Source of the DNA: Bin80 sp965215475
Lineage (GTDB): Bacteria; Bacteroidota; Rhodothermia; Rhodothermales; Bin80
DNA: 64,000 nucleotides
Assembly (NCBI GenBank): GCA_965215475.1
Contig: OZ244061.1
Span: 558,001-622,000, forward strand
Reading direction: 5' to 3'
Shown: one piece after another, positions 1-9,334 of the stretch
Position numbering within the stretch: position 1 is the stretch's first letter
Layout of the letters: every line of letters starts with the position of its first letter
Program-made: the position numbers and the translations under genes
Notes under the pieces: model-generated
Told to the model about the DNA's origin: nothing
What the model saw: only the letters and a program-made list of their open reading frames with translations
The model's database searches: none

Positions 1-2
1 GG

Positions 3-524
3 CGTGCGAAGGGGGATCCTGCTCCGTGGATTGATGCGATTGCCCAAAAGACGCATGGGTGGCCCCAGCATATTACAGCGTATGGCGATGCCGCGGCCAA
101 GCAAATCCAACACGATCGCGGAGAAATGACCTCTATGGGACTAGACATCGTGTACCGCGTGGGTGGGGCAAGACGGGAGGCGTACTACAAACAACGTGCA
201 AAAGGGATCAGTGGAAAAGAGCGTTGTAGTTTAGCAAGACTCATCCAAACCGTATCCATAGATAATGGGTTGGACTGGAGGGATATTGTGGAGTTTCTAT
301 CGCGGGAGTACGGCGAGGTGGAAGCGAAGGATTTGTTTCAGAGAGCTGTGGAGCGCGGAGTCCTACACAGTCAAGATGAAGTCTACAGCATTCCGATCCC
401 ATCCATGCAGACCTGGCTGATCTCGAACTATGCCATGGAGCGGGTAAACCTGCCCCCGGTCTCACCATTGATCCACCCTCCGTCCCGTGAGCGGGATTCG
501 GGGGCTGAGTCTATGGAGTGCTAA
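3..524 (+). CDS. P-loop ATPase, C-terminal part (5' end outside window)
   Basis: The reading frame is open from base 3, so the gene begins before the window. The 173 visible residues align with the C-terminal halves of the two ATPases at 51471-52670 and 52926-54182. Shared blocks are AKGDPAPWI-AIAQ-THGWPQHI near the start, the YY-QRA-GI segment that opens the C-terminal winged-helix-like region, and IPIPSMQTWLI near the end. The divergence from those two is much greater than between them, so this is an older paralogue. The Walker motifs lie upstream and cannot be seen. About 48 bases after the stop there is a GAGCCACC motif, which also follows the other two ATPase genes. Substrate and role are unknown. 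Confidence 0.75.
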   Translation, partial: RAKGDPAPWIDAIAQKTHGWPQHITAYGDAAAKQIQHDRGEMTSMGLDIVYRVGGARREAYYKQRAKGISGKERCSLARLIQTVSIDNGLDWRDIVEFLSREYGEVEAKDLFQRAVERGVLHSQDEVYSIPIPSMQTWLISNYAMERVNLPPVSPLIHPPSRERDSGAESMEC

Positions 525-711
525 ACGTTCGTTCCATAATCTCCGTCAGACGTGCGGAGAGCCACCTAGAATCAACGAGCGATCAAAAGTAGTTGGGTTT
601 TGAATCTTGGACAAGGTTTTGCCATTGCGCAAGAACAATGGCCTGTAAACAGGTGGAAGCCCGCCTGAAGCAGGAGCCCCTTCTTCCATTTTCCGAAGAC
701 AAAGCAATCAG

Positions 712-1155
712 GATGCGGTAGAGGAGATCGTGGAGCGTCTTCTGCAAAACGGGTATGATATCCATGCGAAGGTGGAGAAACGACCATTTATCCATGTGGA
801 TCCGATCATACACCCCGATTCCCGCACCGTGGGCGGAGAGCGAATCTTGTTACAAGCGGATCGGGCTTCCAGATCTGTTGCATGACCTGACGCTGGAGCA
901 AATTGCCCGCTTATACTGAAGGTTGATCGAGCTTGAGAGTGCCTTCCGATCTATGAAGTCAGATCTGGGCATGCGCCCATCAATCACAGCAAGGATGCGC
1001 ATAATAGAAGCACATCTGTTTCTCTGGCCTACTATACCGTCGATATGGCCCGACTCAAAGATAAAGAGAGGCATGATAGCTGGGATACGATTCGGCGTCA
1101 ACTCAAGCGGATCACCACCCGGCTTCCCAAAAACAAACACAAGACGGTTGAGTAG
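712..1155 (+). pseudogene. IS1634-type transposase remnant, internally deleted
   Basis: Pieces of one transposase can be read in shifting frames. The first piece contains IHVDPII-HPDSRTVGGE, followed after a frameshift by IGLPDLLHDLTLEQIARLY; both match the N-terminal region of IS1634-type (IS4 superfamily) transposases. This runs directly into IELESAFRSMKSDLGMRP, which belongs to the C-terminal domain around the catalytic glutamate, then after another frameshift into AYYTVDMARLKDKE and SWDTIRRQLKRITTRLP before a stop. The central part with the catalytic aspartates is missing. The gene cannot make a working protein. No terminal inverted repeats were recognised, so the element borders are unknown. 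Confidence 0.7.
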
Positions 1156-1244
1156 ATCATGCAGATCTCACTTCCAGTTTAACAATCAACTCCATTCCAG
1201 ACTTGATCTTATAACTTCTATCTCAGCAGTGATGATTTTCATCA

Positions 1245-2114
1245 TCATTGCTGAGCATTCGGCATCGGAATGATGCGCGCACCGCTATCTGGCATGCTCA
1301 GTCGGCTTTTGTCAAAAGGCTGGGTATATGAATGGTTTCTCGAGAATGCTTCATAATATTTATCCTCTTTCCTTCCTTCTGAAAACCCGTATCCTTCAAA
1401 GTGGGATGGGACCGTCAACCCATCAACCGTCACGTAGTCTTTATAATACAAGAGAGTTTCCGACATATTCTCATCTATTGCCGGCCGCCCCTGACCATAC
1501 GTGGATCGATATCGAAGCGCATTGACCATATTCGTCTCGGGATGAATGTAGAGTGTGTAATGATCTCCTGGGGCATCTCCCACTCCATCATCAAAGGTTG
1601 CACGCACGAGATCATGCTCTACACCGTCCAAGAGTGCCGGAGTCAATACTTCATAGCGAATCCCAGGATCGGCAAGAATAAATGGGATTGACTGAAAATA
1701 ATAGCCAGTAGTGGCCATAAAACGAGCATTTATTTCTAGTGAATCAGGATAAACCCATGCATCCGTGCCATCCCAGACCATTTGAGTTCCATCTGGTGCT
1801 GGATTACCTCCCATAGATAAAATATCATGATAGACTTCACGAGTTCTGTTGTGCGCGACCATTTGAGATTCAGACCCTGGAAACCCCCAAATATAACTGC
1901 TTGTCTCGGCGTTATGCCACGCATTTAATCCCCCATGAGCGTCAATCGCACGCAGCAACATCGTCCCCCCTTCTGTCTCCATGAGACGCGCCTGTGTCTC
2001 TTCAGCCCATGATTTACCGGCCAATTCGTCCGTCTTGGATGGACCTGTTTCGAAATTACTACAACCAAGGATGGGCGTTAATGGAAAAAGAACCGTAAGG
2101 AATATTCGCATCAA
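1245..2114 (-). CDS. Lipoprotein, DUF6503-like
   Basis: The 289-residue product begins with a short hydrophobic signal and a lipobox (PILGC, Cys18), so it should be a lipid-anchored envelope protein. After the lipobox comes a spacer and then the motif AIDAHGGLNAWHNAETSSY. This motif and the later DGLTVPSHFEGYGFSEG segment resemble a Bacteroidota family of LolA-like beta-sheet lipoproteins (I believe DUF6503), whose substrate is not established. It stands alone and diverges from the amidase gene at 2186; the 71-bp gap must hold both promoters. Function is unassigned; the lipoprotein call is firm and the family call tentative. Confidence 0.6.
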   Translation of the reverse strand: MMRIFLTVLFPLTPILGCSNFETGPSKTDELAGKSWAEETQARLMETEGGTMLLRAIDAHGGLNAWHNAETSSYIWGFPGSESQMVAHNRTREVYHDILSMGGNPAPDGTQMVWDGTDAWVYPDSLEINARFMATTGYYFQSIPFILADPGIRYEVLTPALLDGVEHDLVRATFDDGVGDAPGDHYTLYIHPETNMVNALRYRSTYGQGRPAIDENMSETLLYYKDYVTVDGLTVPSHFEGYGFSEGRKEDKYYEAFSRNHSYTQPFDKSRLSMPDSGARIIPMPNAQQ

Positions 2115-2185
2115 TTTGAGGAGTTTTAGAGTTAGAGTTTAGAAATATAAGAATTTCCATCCATCCTCCTTTATGTGTAATCATA

Positions 2186-3001
2186 ATGTCAGATTCAATC
2201 CTGCGTATTGCCTCGATTCAGATGTGTTCAGGTCAAGATATACATGCTAATCTAGAACAAGCCAAATCTCTTATTGAGGATGCAGCTAAACAGAATGCAC
2301 AACTTGTGGCACTTCCTGAAAATTTCTCCTATTTGGATCGAGAGGGGAAAAAGATTGACACGGTTGAGAACCTCGAAAATGGACCTGCTGTGCAATTTTT
2401 ACGGGAATTAGCCGATTCAAACTCTATCTATATTATTGGTGGAACAGTACCACTTTTAGCCCACGAACGTGTTACAAACACCTGCTTGGTTTTTGGTCCT
2501 GACGGTCAAATGATTGCGCGTTATGATAAGATTCACCTCTTTGATATTCAGTTAGATGATGCGCACTCATTCATGGAATCCCGTTACATTGAAGCAGGGG
2601 AAACTCCTGTTACATTTGAAGCATTTGATGCAATCATGGGCCTCAGTATCTGTTATGATCTTCGTTTTCCTGAACTCTACCGAACCTTGACTGACCGTGG
2701 AGCACGAGTTCTCTTTGTACCCTCGGCATTCACGTGGCGTACTGGTGCCTATCACTGGCTTGCTCTATTACGTGCACGAGCGATTGAAAATTTAGCTTAT
2801 GTCGTAGCACCCGCCCAATTTGGTCGGCATAATGCGGAACGTGAGAGCTTTGGGCATTCCGCAATTATTGATCCATGGGGGCAGATCCTTGCACAAGCGC
2901 CTGATCAATCATGCATCATTATCAGTGAACTGAACTTCACCTATCAGGATGAACTTCGCAAACGTCTCCCATGCTTAAACCATAAACGCATTGGATTATA
3001 A
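2186..3001 (+). CDS. Nit-type carbon-nitrogen hydrolase (amidase)
   Basis: The 271-residue protein is a single nitrilase-superfamily domain of normal length. The catalytic triad is visible as Glu45 (LPENF), Lys115 (YDKIHLFD) and Cys156 (SICYDLRFPELY). The YDKIHLFDI-L and CYDLRFPELYR signatures place it in the Nit1/Nit2 branch, whose best known members hydrolyse deaminated glutathione or omega-amides such as alpha-ketoglutaramate. It is cytosolic, with no signal peptide. It is divergent from the lipoprotein gene upstream and followed by a degraded restriction locus, so context gives no clue to the substrate. A second, more distant member of the superfamily is encoded at 34862-35713. Confidence 0.85.
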   Translation: MSDSILRIASIQMCSGQDIHANLEQAKSLIEDAAKQNAQLVALPENFSYLDREGKKIDTVENLENGPAVQFLRELADSNSIYIIGGTVPLLAHERVTNTCLVFGPDGQMIARYDKIHLFDIQLDDAHSFMESRYIEAGETPVTFEAFDAIMGLSICYDLRFPELYRTLTDRGARVLFVPSAFTWRTGAYHWLALLRARAIENLAYVVAPAQFGRHNAERESFGHSAIIDPWGQILAQAPDQSCIIISELNFTYQDELRKRLPCLNHKRIGL

Positions 3002-3015
3002 GCAGCTCAAACCAG

Positions 3016-3219
3016 TCATGAATGAATGTAGATTGAATCTAAGTGTAGAGCTATATAAGTAGTCGTTAACTCAAATACCACAACGTTCTGGTACTCTCCA
3101 AACACAAAACCGATACCAATACCCAGTTTATCAATGCCAGTGCCCTGTTTAAGAAAGAGGCCACTAATAACGTTCTGACCAATGAGCATGTTAAAAAGAT
3201 TACAACCTTGCGGTTTCAT
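3016..3219 (-). CDS. Possible small ORF of unknown function
   Basis: An open frame of 67 codons fills most of the stretch between the amidase and the hsdM remnant, overlapping the latter by 19 bases. The product has a hydrophobic middle (GTGIDKLGIGIGFVFGEYQ) with alternating residues like a membrane beta-strand, but no family was recognised. It could be the tail of an older gene lost when hsdM was truncated, or chance. Nothing else was seen between 3002 and 3200. Confidence 0.2.
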   Translation of the reverse strand: MKPQGCNLFNMLIGQNVISGLFLKQGTGIDKLGIGIGFVFGEYQNVVVFELTTTYIALHLDSIYIHS

Positions 3220-3356
3220 CGTATGTTGAGGAGGAGGATACTCGTGAGCTTATTGGTATTCGGGCCTTGAATGCAGAGATTGGCGATATCGTTACAAGAC
3301 AAGTGGAACTGCGAACAAAGATTGACGCCATTGTATCCGATTTGGAAGGCAGATAG
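3201..3356 (+). pseudogene. hsdM: Type I restriction-modification methylase, 3' remnant
   Basis: The last 51 codons of an HsdM methyltransferase subunit are intact: YNLAVSSYVEEEDTRE followed by the helical tail ending in LEGR and TAG. The YN-x-S-x-YV-E-EDTRE motif is characteristic of the extreme C-terminus of HsdM. The SAM-binding and NPPF/NPPY catalytic parts, roughly 450 residues, are gone; the sequence upstream of 3201 is unrelated. The stop is followed three bases later by the hsdS start, the spacing expected of an hsdMSR operon, so the fragment is in its native position and the deletion ran in from upstream. Confidence 0.8.
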
Positions 3357-3359
3357 AGG

Positions 3360-4562
3360 ATGAATAAGATTGAAGGATTGATTACTGAATTGTGTCCAGA
3401 AGGGGTTGAATACATACCTATCGGTGATTTTGGTGAATTAGTGCGAGGTAATGGTATTCAAAAGTCCGACTTTATCGAGTCGGGTTTTGGTTGTATTCAT
3501 TACGGTCAGATACATACTCACTTTAGCGTATATGCTACTGAAACCAAAACATTTATCAAATCAGAACTTGCAGTTCGTTTACGTAAGGCCAATAAAGGAG
3601 ATCTTGTAATTGCCACAACGAGTGAGGATGATGAAGGAGTAGCAAAGGCTTTAGCATGGATTGGTGAAGAGAGTGTCGCTGTCAGTACTGATGCATATAT
3701 CCTAAGACATCCATTTAATTCAAAGTACTTGTCCTATTTTTTTGAGACAGAGTTTTTTCAGAAACAGAAAAAGCCTTTTATTACAGGAACAAAAGTACGT
3801 CGCATCTCTGGCAGGAATCTTGCGAGGATAAAAATCCCTATTCCACCTCTCAGGGTGCAGCACGAAATCGTAAACATCTTGGATACGTTTTCAGCACTGG
3901 TGGCAGAGCTGGAGGCAGAGCTAGAAGCGGAGATGGAAGCGCGAAAAAAACAGTACCAATACTATAGGGATCGTCTGTTGAGTTTCAATACTGGTATTCC
4001 AACTGGTATAAGCAGAATTGATGAGGTAGAATTGAGAGATTTGCTGAATTATGAACAGCCCGGCAAATACCTTGTCGAAATTGCTGAATATGACGATGAG
4101 TTTCCTACTCCAGTTCTTACGGCAGGAAAGACTTTCATCTTGGGATACACATCAGAGGAAAACGGGATTTATCCTGCATCTTCCGATGAACCTGTTATTA
4201 TCTTTGACGACTTTACAGCTACATTTAAGTGGGTGAATTTTCCTTTCAAAGCTAAGTCCTCAGCTATGAAAATACTCACACTTAAAACAGATTCCCGTGA
4301 AAATTTCAGATATATATATTATGCGATGAATATGATTCGATATAGACCTCAAGATCACGCAAGGCAGTGGATAAAGAAATACTCGAAGTTTCGCATCCCC
4401 GTTCCGCCGCTCGAAATTCAAAACGAAACCGTCTCTATCCTCGATAAATTTGATGCACTGGTAAATGACCTTTCCATCGGACTGCCCGCAGAAATCAAGG
4501 CCCGGCGGAAACAATATGAGTATTATCGCGATCGGCTACTTACGTTCAAAGAAGCCGCATGA
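3360..4562 (+). CDS. hsdS: Type I restriction specificity subunit
   Basis: The 400-residue protein has the two-fold HsdS layout: target recognition domain 1 (about 1-170), a helical conserved region ending ARKKQYQYYRDRLL (about 193-206), target recognition domain 2 (about 215-350), and a second conserved region ending KARRKQYEYYRDRLL at the C-terminus. The proline motifs IPIPPLRVQHEIV and IPVPPLEIQNETV sit before each helix. HsdS sets the DNA sequence recognised by the HsdM/HsdR complex and has no activity alone. The frame is fully open although both partners here are broken. It overlaps hsdR by four bases (ATGA). It could still act with an HsdM encoded elsewhere. Confidence 0.9.
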   Translation: MNKIEGLITELCPEGVEYIPIGDFGELVRGNGIQKSDFIESGFGCIHYGQIHTHFSVYATETKTFIKSELAVRLRKANKGDLVIATTSEDDEGVAKALAWIGEESVAVSTDAYILRHPFNSKYLSYFFETEFFQKQKKPFITGTKVRRISGRNLARIKIPIPPLRVQHEIVNILDTFSALVAELEAELEAEMEARKKQYQYYRDRLLSFNTGIPTGISRIDEVELRDLLNYEQPGKYLVEIAEYDDEFPTPVLTAGKTFILGYTSEENGIYPASSDEPVIIFDDFTATFKWVNFPFKAKSSAMKILTLKTDSRENFRYIYYAMNMIRYRPQDHARQWIKKYSKFRIPVPPLEIQNETVSILDKFDALVNDLSIGLPAEIKARRKQYEYYRDRLLTFKEAA

Positions 4563-5695
4563 GTAAAAATTCAACGCCTTCTCATTTTGAACCGATTGCA
4601 TTATCGGGGGAGAGTACGGTTGTTGCTGAATTTCTGCCCGATAAAGATCGGGAAACCGCTTATCAGTCCGAAGCAGAGCTAGAGGAAAAGTTTGTCGCAC
4701 AACTAAAATCACAGGCCTACGAGTATCTAGAGATTACCACCGAGAAAGAGCTTGTAGCCAATCTTCGGACACAACTCGAAAAATTGAACCGTATCAAATT
4801 TTCTGATACGGAATGGAAACGCTTCTTCACAAACAGAATCTCAGGGGTCAATGACGGGATCATTGAAAAGACGGCAAAGATTCAGGAAGATCCGATCCAA
4901 TTGCTTGAGCGTGATGATGGTACGATCAAGAATATACGGCTCATTGATCAAGAGTACATTCACAACAATTCTTTGCAGGTGATCAACCAATATGAGGCGG
5001 AGGGGAAGCGTGCCAATCGCTACGATGTGACAGTATTGGTCAATGGTTTGCCAATGGTGCATATCGAACTTAAGCGAAGAGGGGTGGATATCCGTGAGGC
5101 CTTTAATCAAATCAAACGATATCAACGCGATAGCTTTTGGGCAGGTAGTGGTTTATTTGAGTACGTACAATTATTCGTAATCAGTAACGGTACATTAACG
5201 AAATACTATAGCAATACAGTACGGCAGGGACATCTTGATGAACGTCGCAAATCTTCACGCCGGAAAACATCCAACAGTTTTTCGTTCACGACTTGGTGGG
5301 CCGATTCAAAGAATCGACGCATTGATGAATTGACTGGTTTTACCCAGACCTTCTTTGCGAAGCATACCTTGTTGAATATTCTGACGCGATACTGTGTATT
5401 TGATGTAGATCGTAAGCTTCTTGTCATGCGACCTTATCAAATCGTCGCAACAGAGCAAATTTTACAGCGCATCAGGACGGCTACGAACTTTCAGAATTTG
5501 GGGAAGGCGTCTGGGGGAGGTTATATCTGGCATACGACAGGCAGTGGAAAGACGTTGACCAGTTTCAAGGCGGCTCAACTGGCCGTAGCGATATCTCAGA
5601 TTGATAAGGTACTGTTTGTCGTCGATCGCAAAGATCTGGATTATCAGACCATGCGGGAATATGATCGTTTTTCAAAAGATTGCTGCGTTTGTTGA
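4559..5695 (+). pseudogene. hsdR: Type I restriction endonuclease subunit, truncated
   Basis: The frame encodes 378 residues, about a third of a normal HsdR (roughly 1000). Present are the N-terminal nuclease domain with the PD-(D/E)xK core (RYDVTVLVNG-PMVHIELKRRG, about residues 153-175) and the first part of the helicase motor with Walker A TTGSGKT (about 325-331) and VVDRKDLDYQTMREYDRF. Just after this motif the reading changes to KDCCVC and stops. The DEAD box and the remaining helicase and coupling domains are not found downstream, so this is a deletion and not just a frameshift. Without the motor the protein should be unable to translocate or cut DNA. Confidence 0.85.
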
Positions 5696-6070
5696 AAAGT
5701 TTAAGGGGTTCGGAGGGAAAATTTGACCCATCTAACAAACGATTTTTGTGATAGACCAACGTATCGATATTTTGTCGTTTTTAATGAAACGGTATAGATT
5801 AATCTTTCGGGGATCAAGTAGATGCTGTTAGCTCGAAATCAGTACTACAAGATCAAAAATGAGCGATTCTGTCCAGAAATCGGCCGAAAAGAACTATATC
5901 ACCACAACTCTGCCAGTATCAATCGGACGGGTGCTCTCTACGTAATATAGTGTTGTAAGGGATGTCAAATAGCCGAGAAAAGTCGTATTTTTACTGGCCA
6001 TCACATGCCTCAAAATGTGTAGCAGTGATACCTCTCGAATTTAGCTTATCCAGCTAATTTATCACCAAAA
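5696..6070 (+). other. Non-coding stretch after hsdR break
   Basis: No gene, RNA or repeat was recognised in these 375 bases. They separate the broken end of hsdR from the VPS10 gene, are AT-rich toward the right side, and should contain the promoter of the downstream gene. No downstream hsdR sequence was recognisable. Confidence 0.4.
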
Positions 6071-6106
6071 ATGCTATATTCAACCTCGATTAATAAAATT
6101 TCGAAA

Positions 6107-9100
6107 ATGTCTTACATCCTTCGCGCATTATTTGCACTTTCACTTCTCATTACCTTGCCCGTTTCAGCTCAAGATAATCTAGTCAGTGAGACCGATTTCT
6201 CTGCACTGAAACTACGTAATATTGGCCCTGCATTTACGTCCGGTCGCATCGCCGATATTGAAATACATCCTGATGATGATAACGTATGGTATGTGGCCGT
6301 AGGCAGTGGAGGTGTTTGGAAAACCATCAATGCCGGAACCACTTGGGAGTCTCTTTTTGACGGCCAGGGATCTTATTCAATCGGAGCATTGACCCTTGAT
6401 CCAAGAAACCCACATACGGTTTGGGTTGGTACTGGAGAAAATGTTGGTGGACGACACGTAGGTTATGGTGATGGGATCTACCGCAGTAACGATGGTGGAC
6501 AGACCTGGAAAAATATGGGGTTGGAAGAGTCTGAGCACATCTCTCGGATCATTGTTCATCCCGACAACAGCGATGTCTTGTGGGTAGCTGTGCAGGGGCC
6601 GCTCTGGAATAGTGGTGGCGAGCGTGGGCTCTATTTGACTACTGATGGTGGTGAGACATGGGAACGTACACTAGGAGACGATGAATGGGTGGGCGTTACT
6701 GACGTCGTTATAGATCCACGTGATCCATCCGTCTTATATGCAGCTACTTGGCAAAGACACAGAAATGTAGCTGCCTATATGGGGGGAGGTCCAGGTAGTG
6801 GGCTCCATAAAAGCATTGACGGTGGACGAACTTGGACCCCGTTAACCAAAGGTATCCCAAAATCGAATTTGGGGAAAATCGGGCTAGCAATTTCTCCGCA
6901 GAACCCTGATATCATCTATGCGGCAATTGAGCTTGACCTGAGGACTGGTGGCATCTTTATGTCTGCCGACCGAGGAGCTTCTTGGGAGAAGATGTCTGAT
7001 GCAGTGGCCGGCGCAACCGGACCTCACTATTATCAGGAACTCTATGCTTCCCCACATAAAGAAGGAACCATCTATCTCATGGATGTACGTGTTCAGGTAT
7101 CCCATGATCACGGCCGAACGATTTCTCTGATGAAGAATACGTCCGACAAACATGTGGATAACCATGCAATGGGGTTCCGGATGGATGACCCAAACTACAT
7201 TCTCATGGGTACAGATGGAGGGCTTTTTGAAACATTTGATGGAACGGAAACTTGGCATTTTATTGCAAATCTGCCGGTTACACAATACTACAAAGTGGCC
7301 GTTGATGACTCGGAACCCTTTTATCGGATCTTCGGCGGAACGCAGGACAATGGTTCCCACGGTGGCCCATCCCGGACCGACAATGAACATGGTATACGGA
7401 ATGCTGACTGGTTCATGACTCTTGGTGGTGATGGACATCAATCCGCAACTGAGCCTGGAAACCCTGATATTCTTTATGCACAATCTCAGCAGGGAAGATT
7501 GCATAGAGTAGACCTCCTTACCGGAGAACAGACCCTCATCCAACCTCAGGCTGGCCTAGGGGAGAAACATGAACGATATAACTGGGATGCCCCTATACTA
7601 GTAAGCCCTCACGTCCCTACAACAATCTATTTTGGATCTTATCGTGTGTGGAAATCCACGAACCGAGGCGATAGCTGGGAAGCCATCTCTGGAGATTTAA
7701 CCCGTGATCAAGAGAGGCTTACTCTTCCGATTATGGGACACACTCAGAGCTATGACAATCCTTGGGATCTCAATGCCATGTCGGTGTATAACACGATTAC
7801 ATCCTTAGCCGAATCTCCTCTTGAAGCAGGTCTTCTGTACGTAGGAACCGATGACGGATTAATTCAAATAACCGAGGATGATGGGGAAACTTGGCGAAGT
7901 GTAGAGGTCGGTAGCATTTCCGGGATTCCATCTACCGCATTTGTAAATAATATCTATGCCGATCAGCACGATGCCAATGGGGTCTATGTCGCGCTTGACA
8001 ATCATAAATTTGGAGATCTCTCACCCTATTTGATCAAGAGTAGTGATCGCGGCCGCTCATGGACATCCATCGTTGGCGACTTGCCTGATCGAACACTAAT
8101 TTGGCGTATTGTACAGGACCATATCAACCCGAACCTACTCTTTAGCGCAACGGAATTTGGAATCTACTTTACTCTTGATGGGGGAAAAGAATGGATTGAA
8201 CTTGCATCTGATGCAACGATTTCATATCGAGATCTCATGATCCAGAAGCGAGAGAATGATCTTGTTGGGGCATCATTTGGGCGTGGTTTCTTTATCCTTG
8301 ATGACTACTCTCCTCTTCGAGAAGTTACTCCGGAACTACTTTCTCAAGATGCTCATCTGTTCAGCCCACGTACAACTAAATTATTTGTTGAGCGTGACGT
8401 TGCAGGGGGCTCCCAAGGAACCAACTACTATGCTGCCCCCAATCCACCCTATGGAACAACCTTCACGTATTATCTTCGTGAAGAATCAAAAACTCTTCGA
8501 CAAACTCGTAAGGAAAGGGAAAAAGAAATTGAGGCAGGCGAAGATATTCCTTTTCCTGGATGGGATGCACTTGAAGCGGAAGAAAATGAGATTGCCGACA
8601 AAGTCTTTGTGGTGATTAAAGATGCAGCCAATCAAGTTGCTGGGCGTGTTTCGGGTAGTACATCTAAAGGAATGCACCGCGTTACATGGAACCTTCGGTA
8701 TCCTTCCTCTTCTGTGGTCACTCCTGGTGGGAATACTGGAAATAACTCAAGTCAGTACCTTGCCACCCCCGGAATCTATTCTGCGACGTTGGTTCACATT
8801 CGTGACGGAGTCGAATCTGCTATAGCTGGCCCGGTCACTTTTGAAGTCGTTCCACTTCGGGAAGCGGCACTTACTGGCAAAAGCCCTGATGAAATTCATG
8901 CACACCGGGTAAGAGCCTCTTCGCTCATGCAGCGCGCCAGTTTACTTGCTGGATCTATTTCAGAACACTTCGATTTGCTTGAGGCGATGAGTACTGCACA
9001 TTTACGCGCCCCAAATCCATCATCTGATTTGACGGCGGAGCTACATACTGCCCGGTCCGTGCTCCTTGAGATCAATTTCGACCTGAATGGATACGAGTCA

Positions 9101-9331
9101 AAAGATGGCCCAAGGGAACGAGATAATCCTACAGTTATGTCAAGGCTATTTACCGGGCAAAGTGGACTCCGAACAACTTATGGTCCCACCACAATGCATG
9201 TGCAATCACTGGATCATGGAGAGACGCAACTCGCTGAACTGGAATCTGCACTGGCCTCTTACGAGGAAACTGTACTACCTCCACTGACCAATGCTCTGGA
9301 AGCAACTGGTGCACCTCCCATCAGAGAATAA
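6107..9331 (+). CDS. Secreted VPS10/BNR-repeat beta-propeller protein
   Basis: The product is about 1074 residues from the ATG at 6107, which starts directly before a clean signal peptide (SYILRALFALSLLITLPVSAQ); an in-frame ATG at 6071 would add 12 residues and is less likely. The first 700 residues carry many Asp-box (BNR) turns such as SNDGGQTWK, TTDGGETWER, SIDGGRTWT and TEDDGETWR, which build the propellers of sortilin/VPS10-type proteins. A C-terminal portion with a beta-sandwich-like segment and a Lys/Glu-rich insert follows. Large exported proteins of this kind are common in Bacteroidota and often annotated as glycosyl hydrolases without evidence; the enzymatic role is unknown. It converges on the yceI-like gene with a three-base gap. 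Confidence 0.8.
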   Translation: MSYILRALFALSLLITLPVSAQDNLVSETDFSALKLRNIGPAFTSGRIADIEIHPDDDNVWYVAVGSGGVWKTINAGTTWESLFDGQGSYSIGALTLDPRNPHTVWVGTGENVGGRHVGYGDGIYRSNDGGQTWKNMGLEESEHISRIIVHPDNSDVLWVAVQGPLWNSGGERGLYLTTDGGETWERTLGDDEWVGVTDVVIDPRDPSVLYAATWQRHRNVAAYMGGGPGSGLHKSIDGGRTWTPLTKGIPKSNLGKIGLAISPQNPDIIYAAIELDLRTGGIFMSADRGASWEKMSDAVAGATGPHYYQELYASPHKEGTIYLMDVRVQVSHDHGRTISLMKNTSDKHVDNHAMGFRMDDPNYILMGTDGGLFETFDGTETWHFIANLPVTQYYKVAVDDSEPFYRIFGGTQDNGSHGGPSRTDNEHGIRNADWFMTLGGDGHQSATEPGNPDILYAQSQQGRLHRVDLLTGEQTLIQPQAGLGEKHERYNWDAPILVSPHVPTTIYFGSYRVWKSTNRGDSWEAISGDLTRDQERLTLPIMGHTQSYDNPWDLNAMSVYNTITSLAESPLEAGLLYVGTDDGLIQITEDDGETWRSVEVGSISGIPSTAFVNNIYADQHDANGVYVALDNHKFGDLSPYLIKSSDRGRSWTSIVGDLPDRTLIWRIVQDHINPNLLFSATEFGIYFTLDGGKEWIELASDATISYRDLMIQKRENDLVGASFGRGFFILDDYSPLREVTPELLSQDAHLFSPRTTKLFVERDVAGGSQGTNYYAAPNPPYGTTFTYYLREESKTLRQTRKEREKEIEAGEDIPFPGWDALEAEENEIADKVFVVIKDAANQVAGRVSGSTSKGMHRVTWNLRYPSSSVVTPGGNTGNNSSQYLATPGIYSATLVHIRDGVESAIAGPVTFEVVPLREAALTGKSPDEIHAHRVRASSLMQRASLLAGSISEHFDLLEAMSTAHLRAPNPSSDLTAELHTARSVLLEINFDLNGYESKDGPRERDNPTVMSRLFTGQSGLRTTYGPTTMHVQSLDHGETQLAELESALASYEETVLPPLTNALEATGAPPIRE

Positions 9332-9334
9332 AGC

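Noticed and set aside
6884..7543. 219-codon minus-strand open frame
   Set aside because: It lies entirely inside the VPS10 gene on the other strand, and its product is Cys/His/Ile-rich with no recognisable family.
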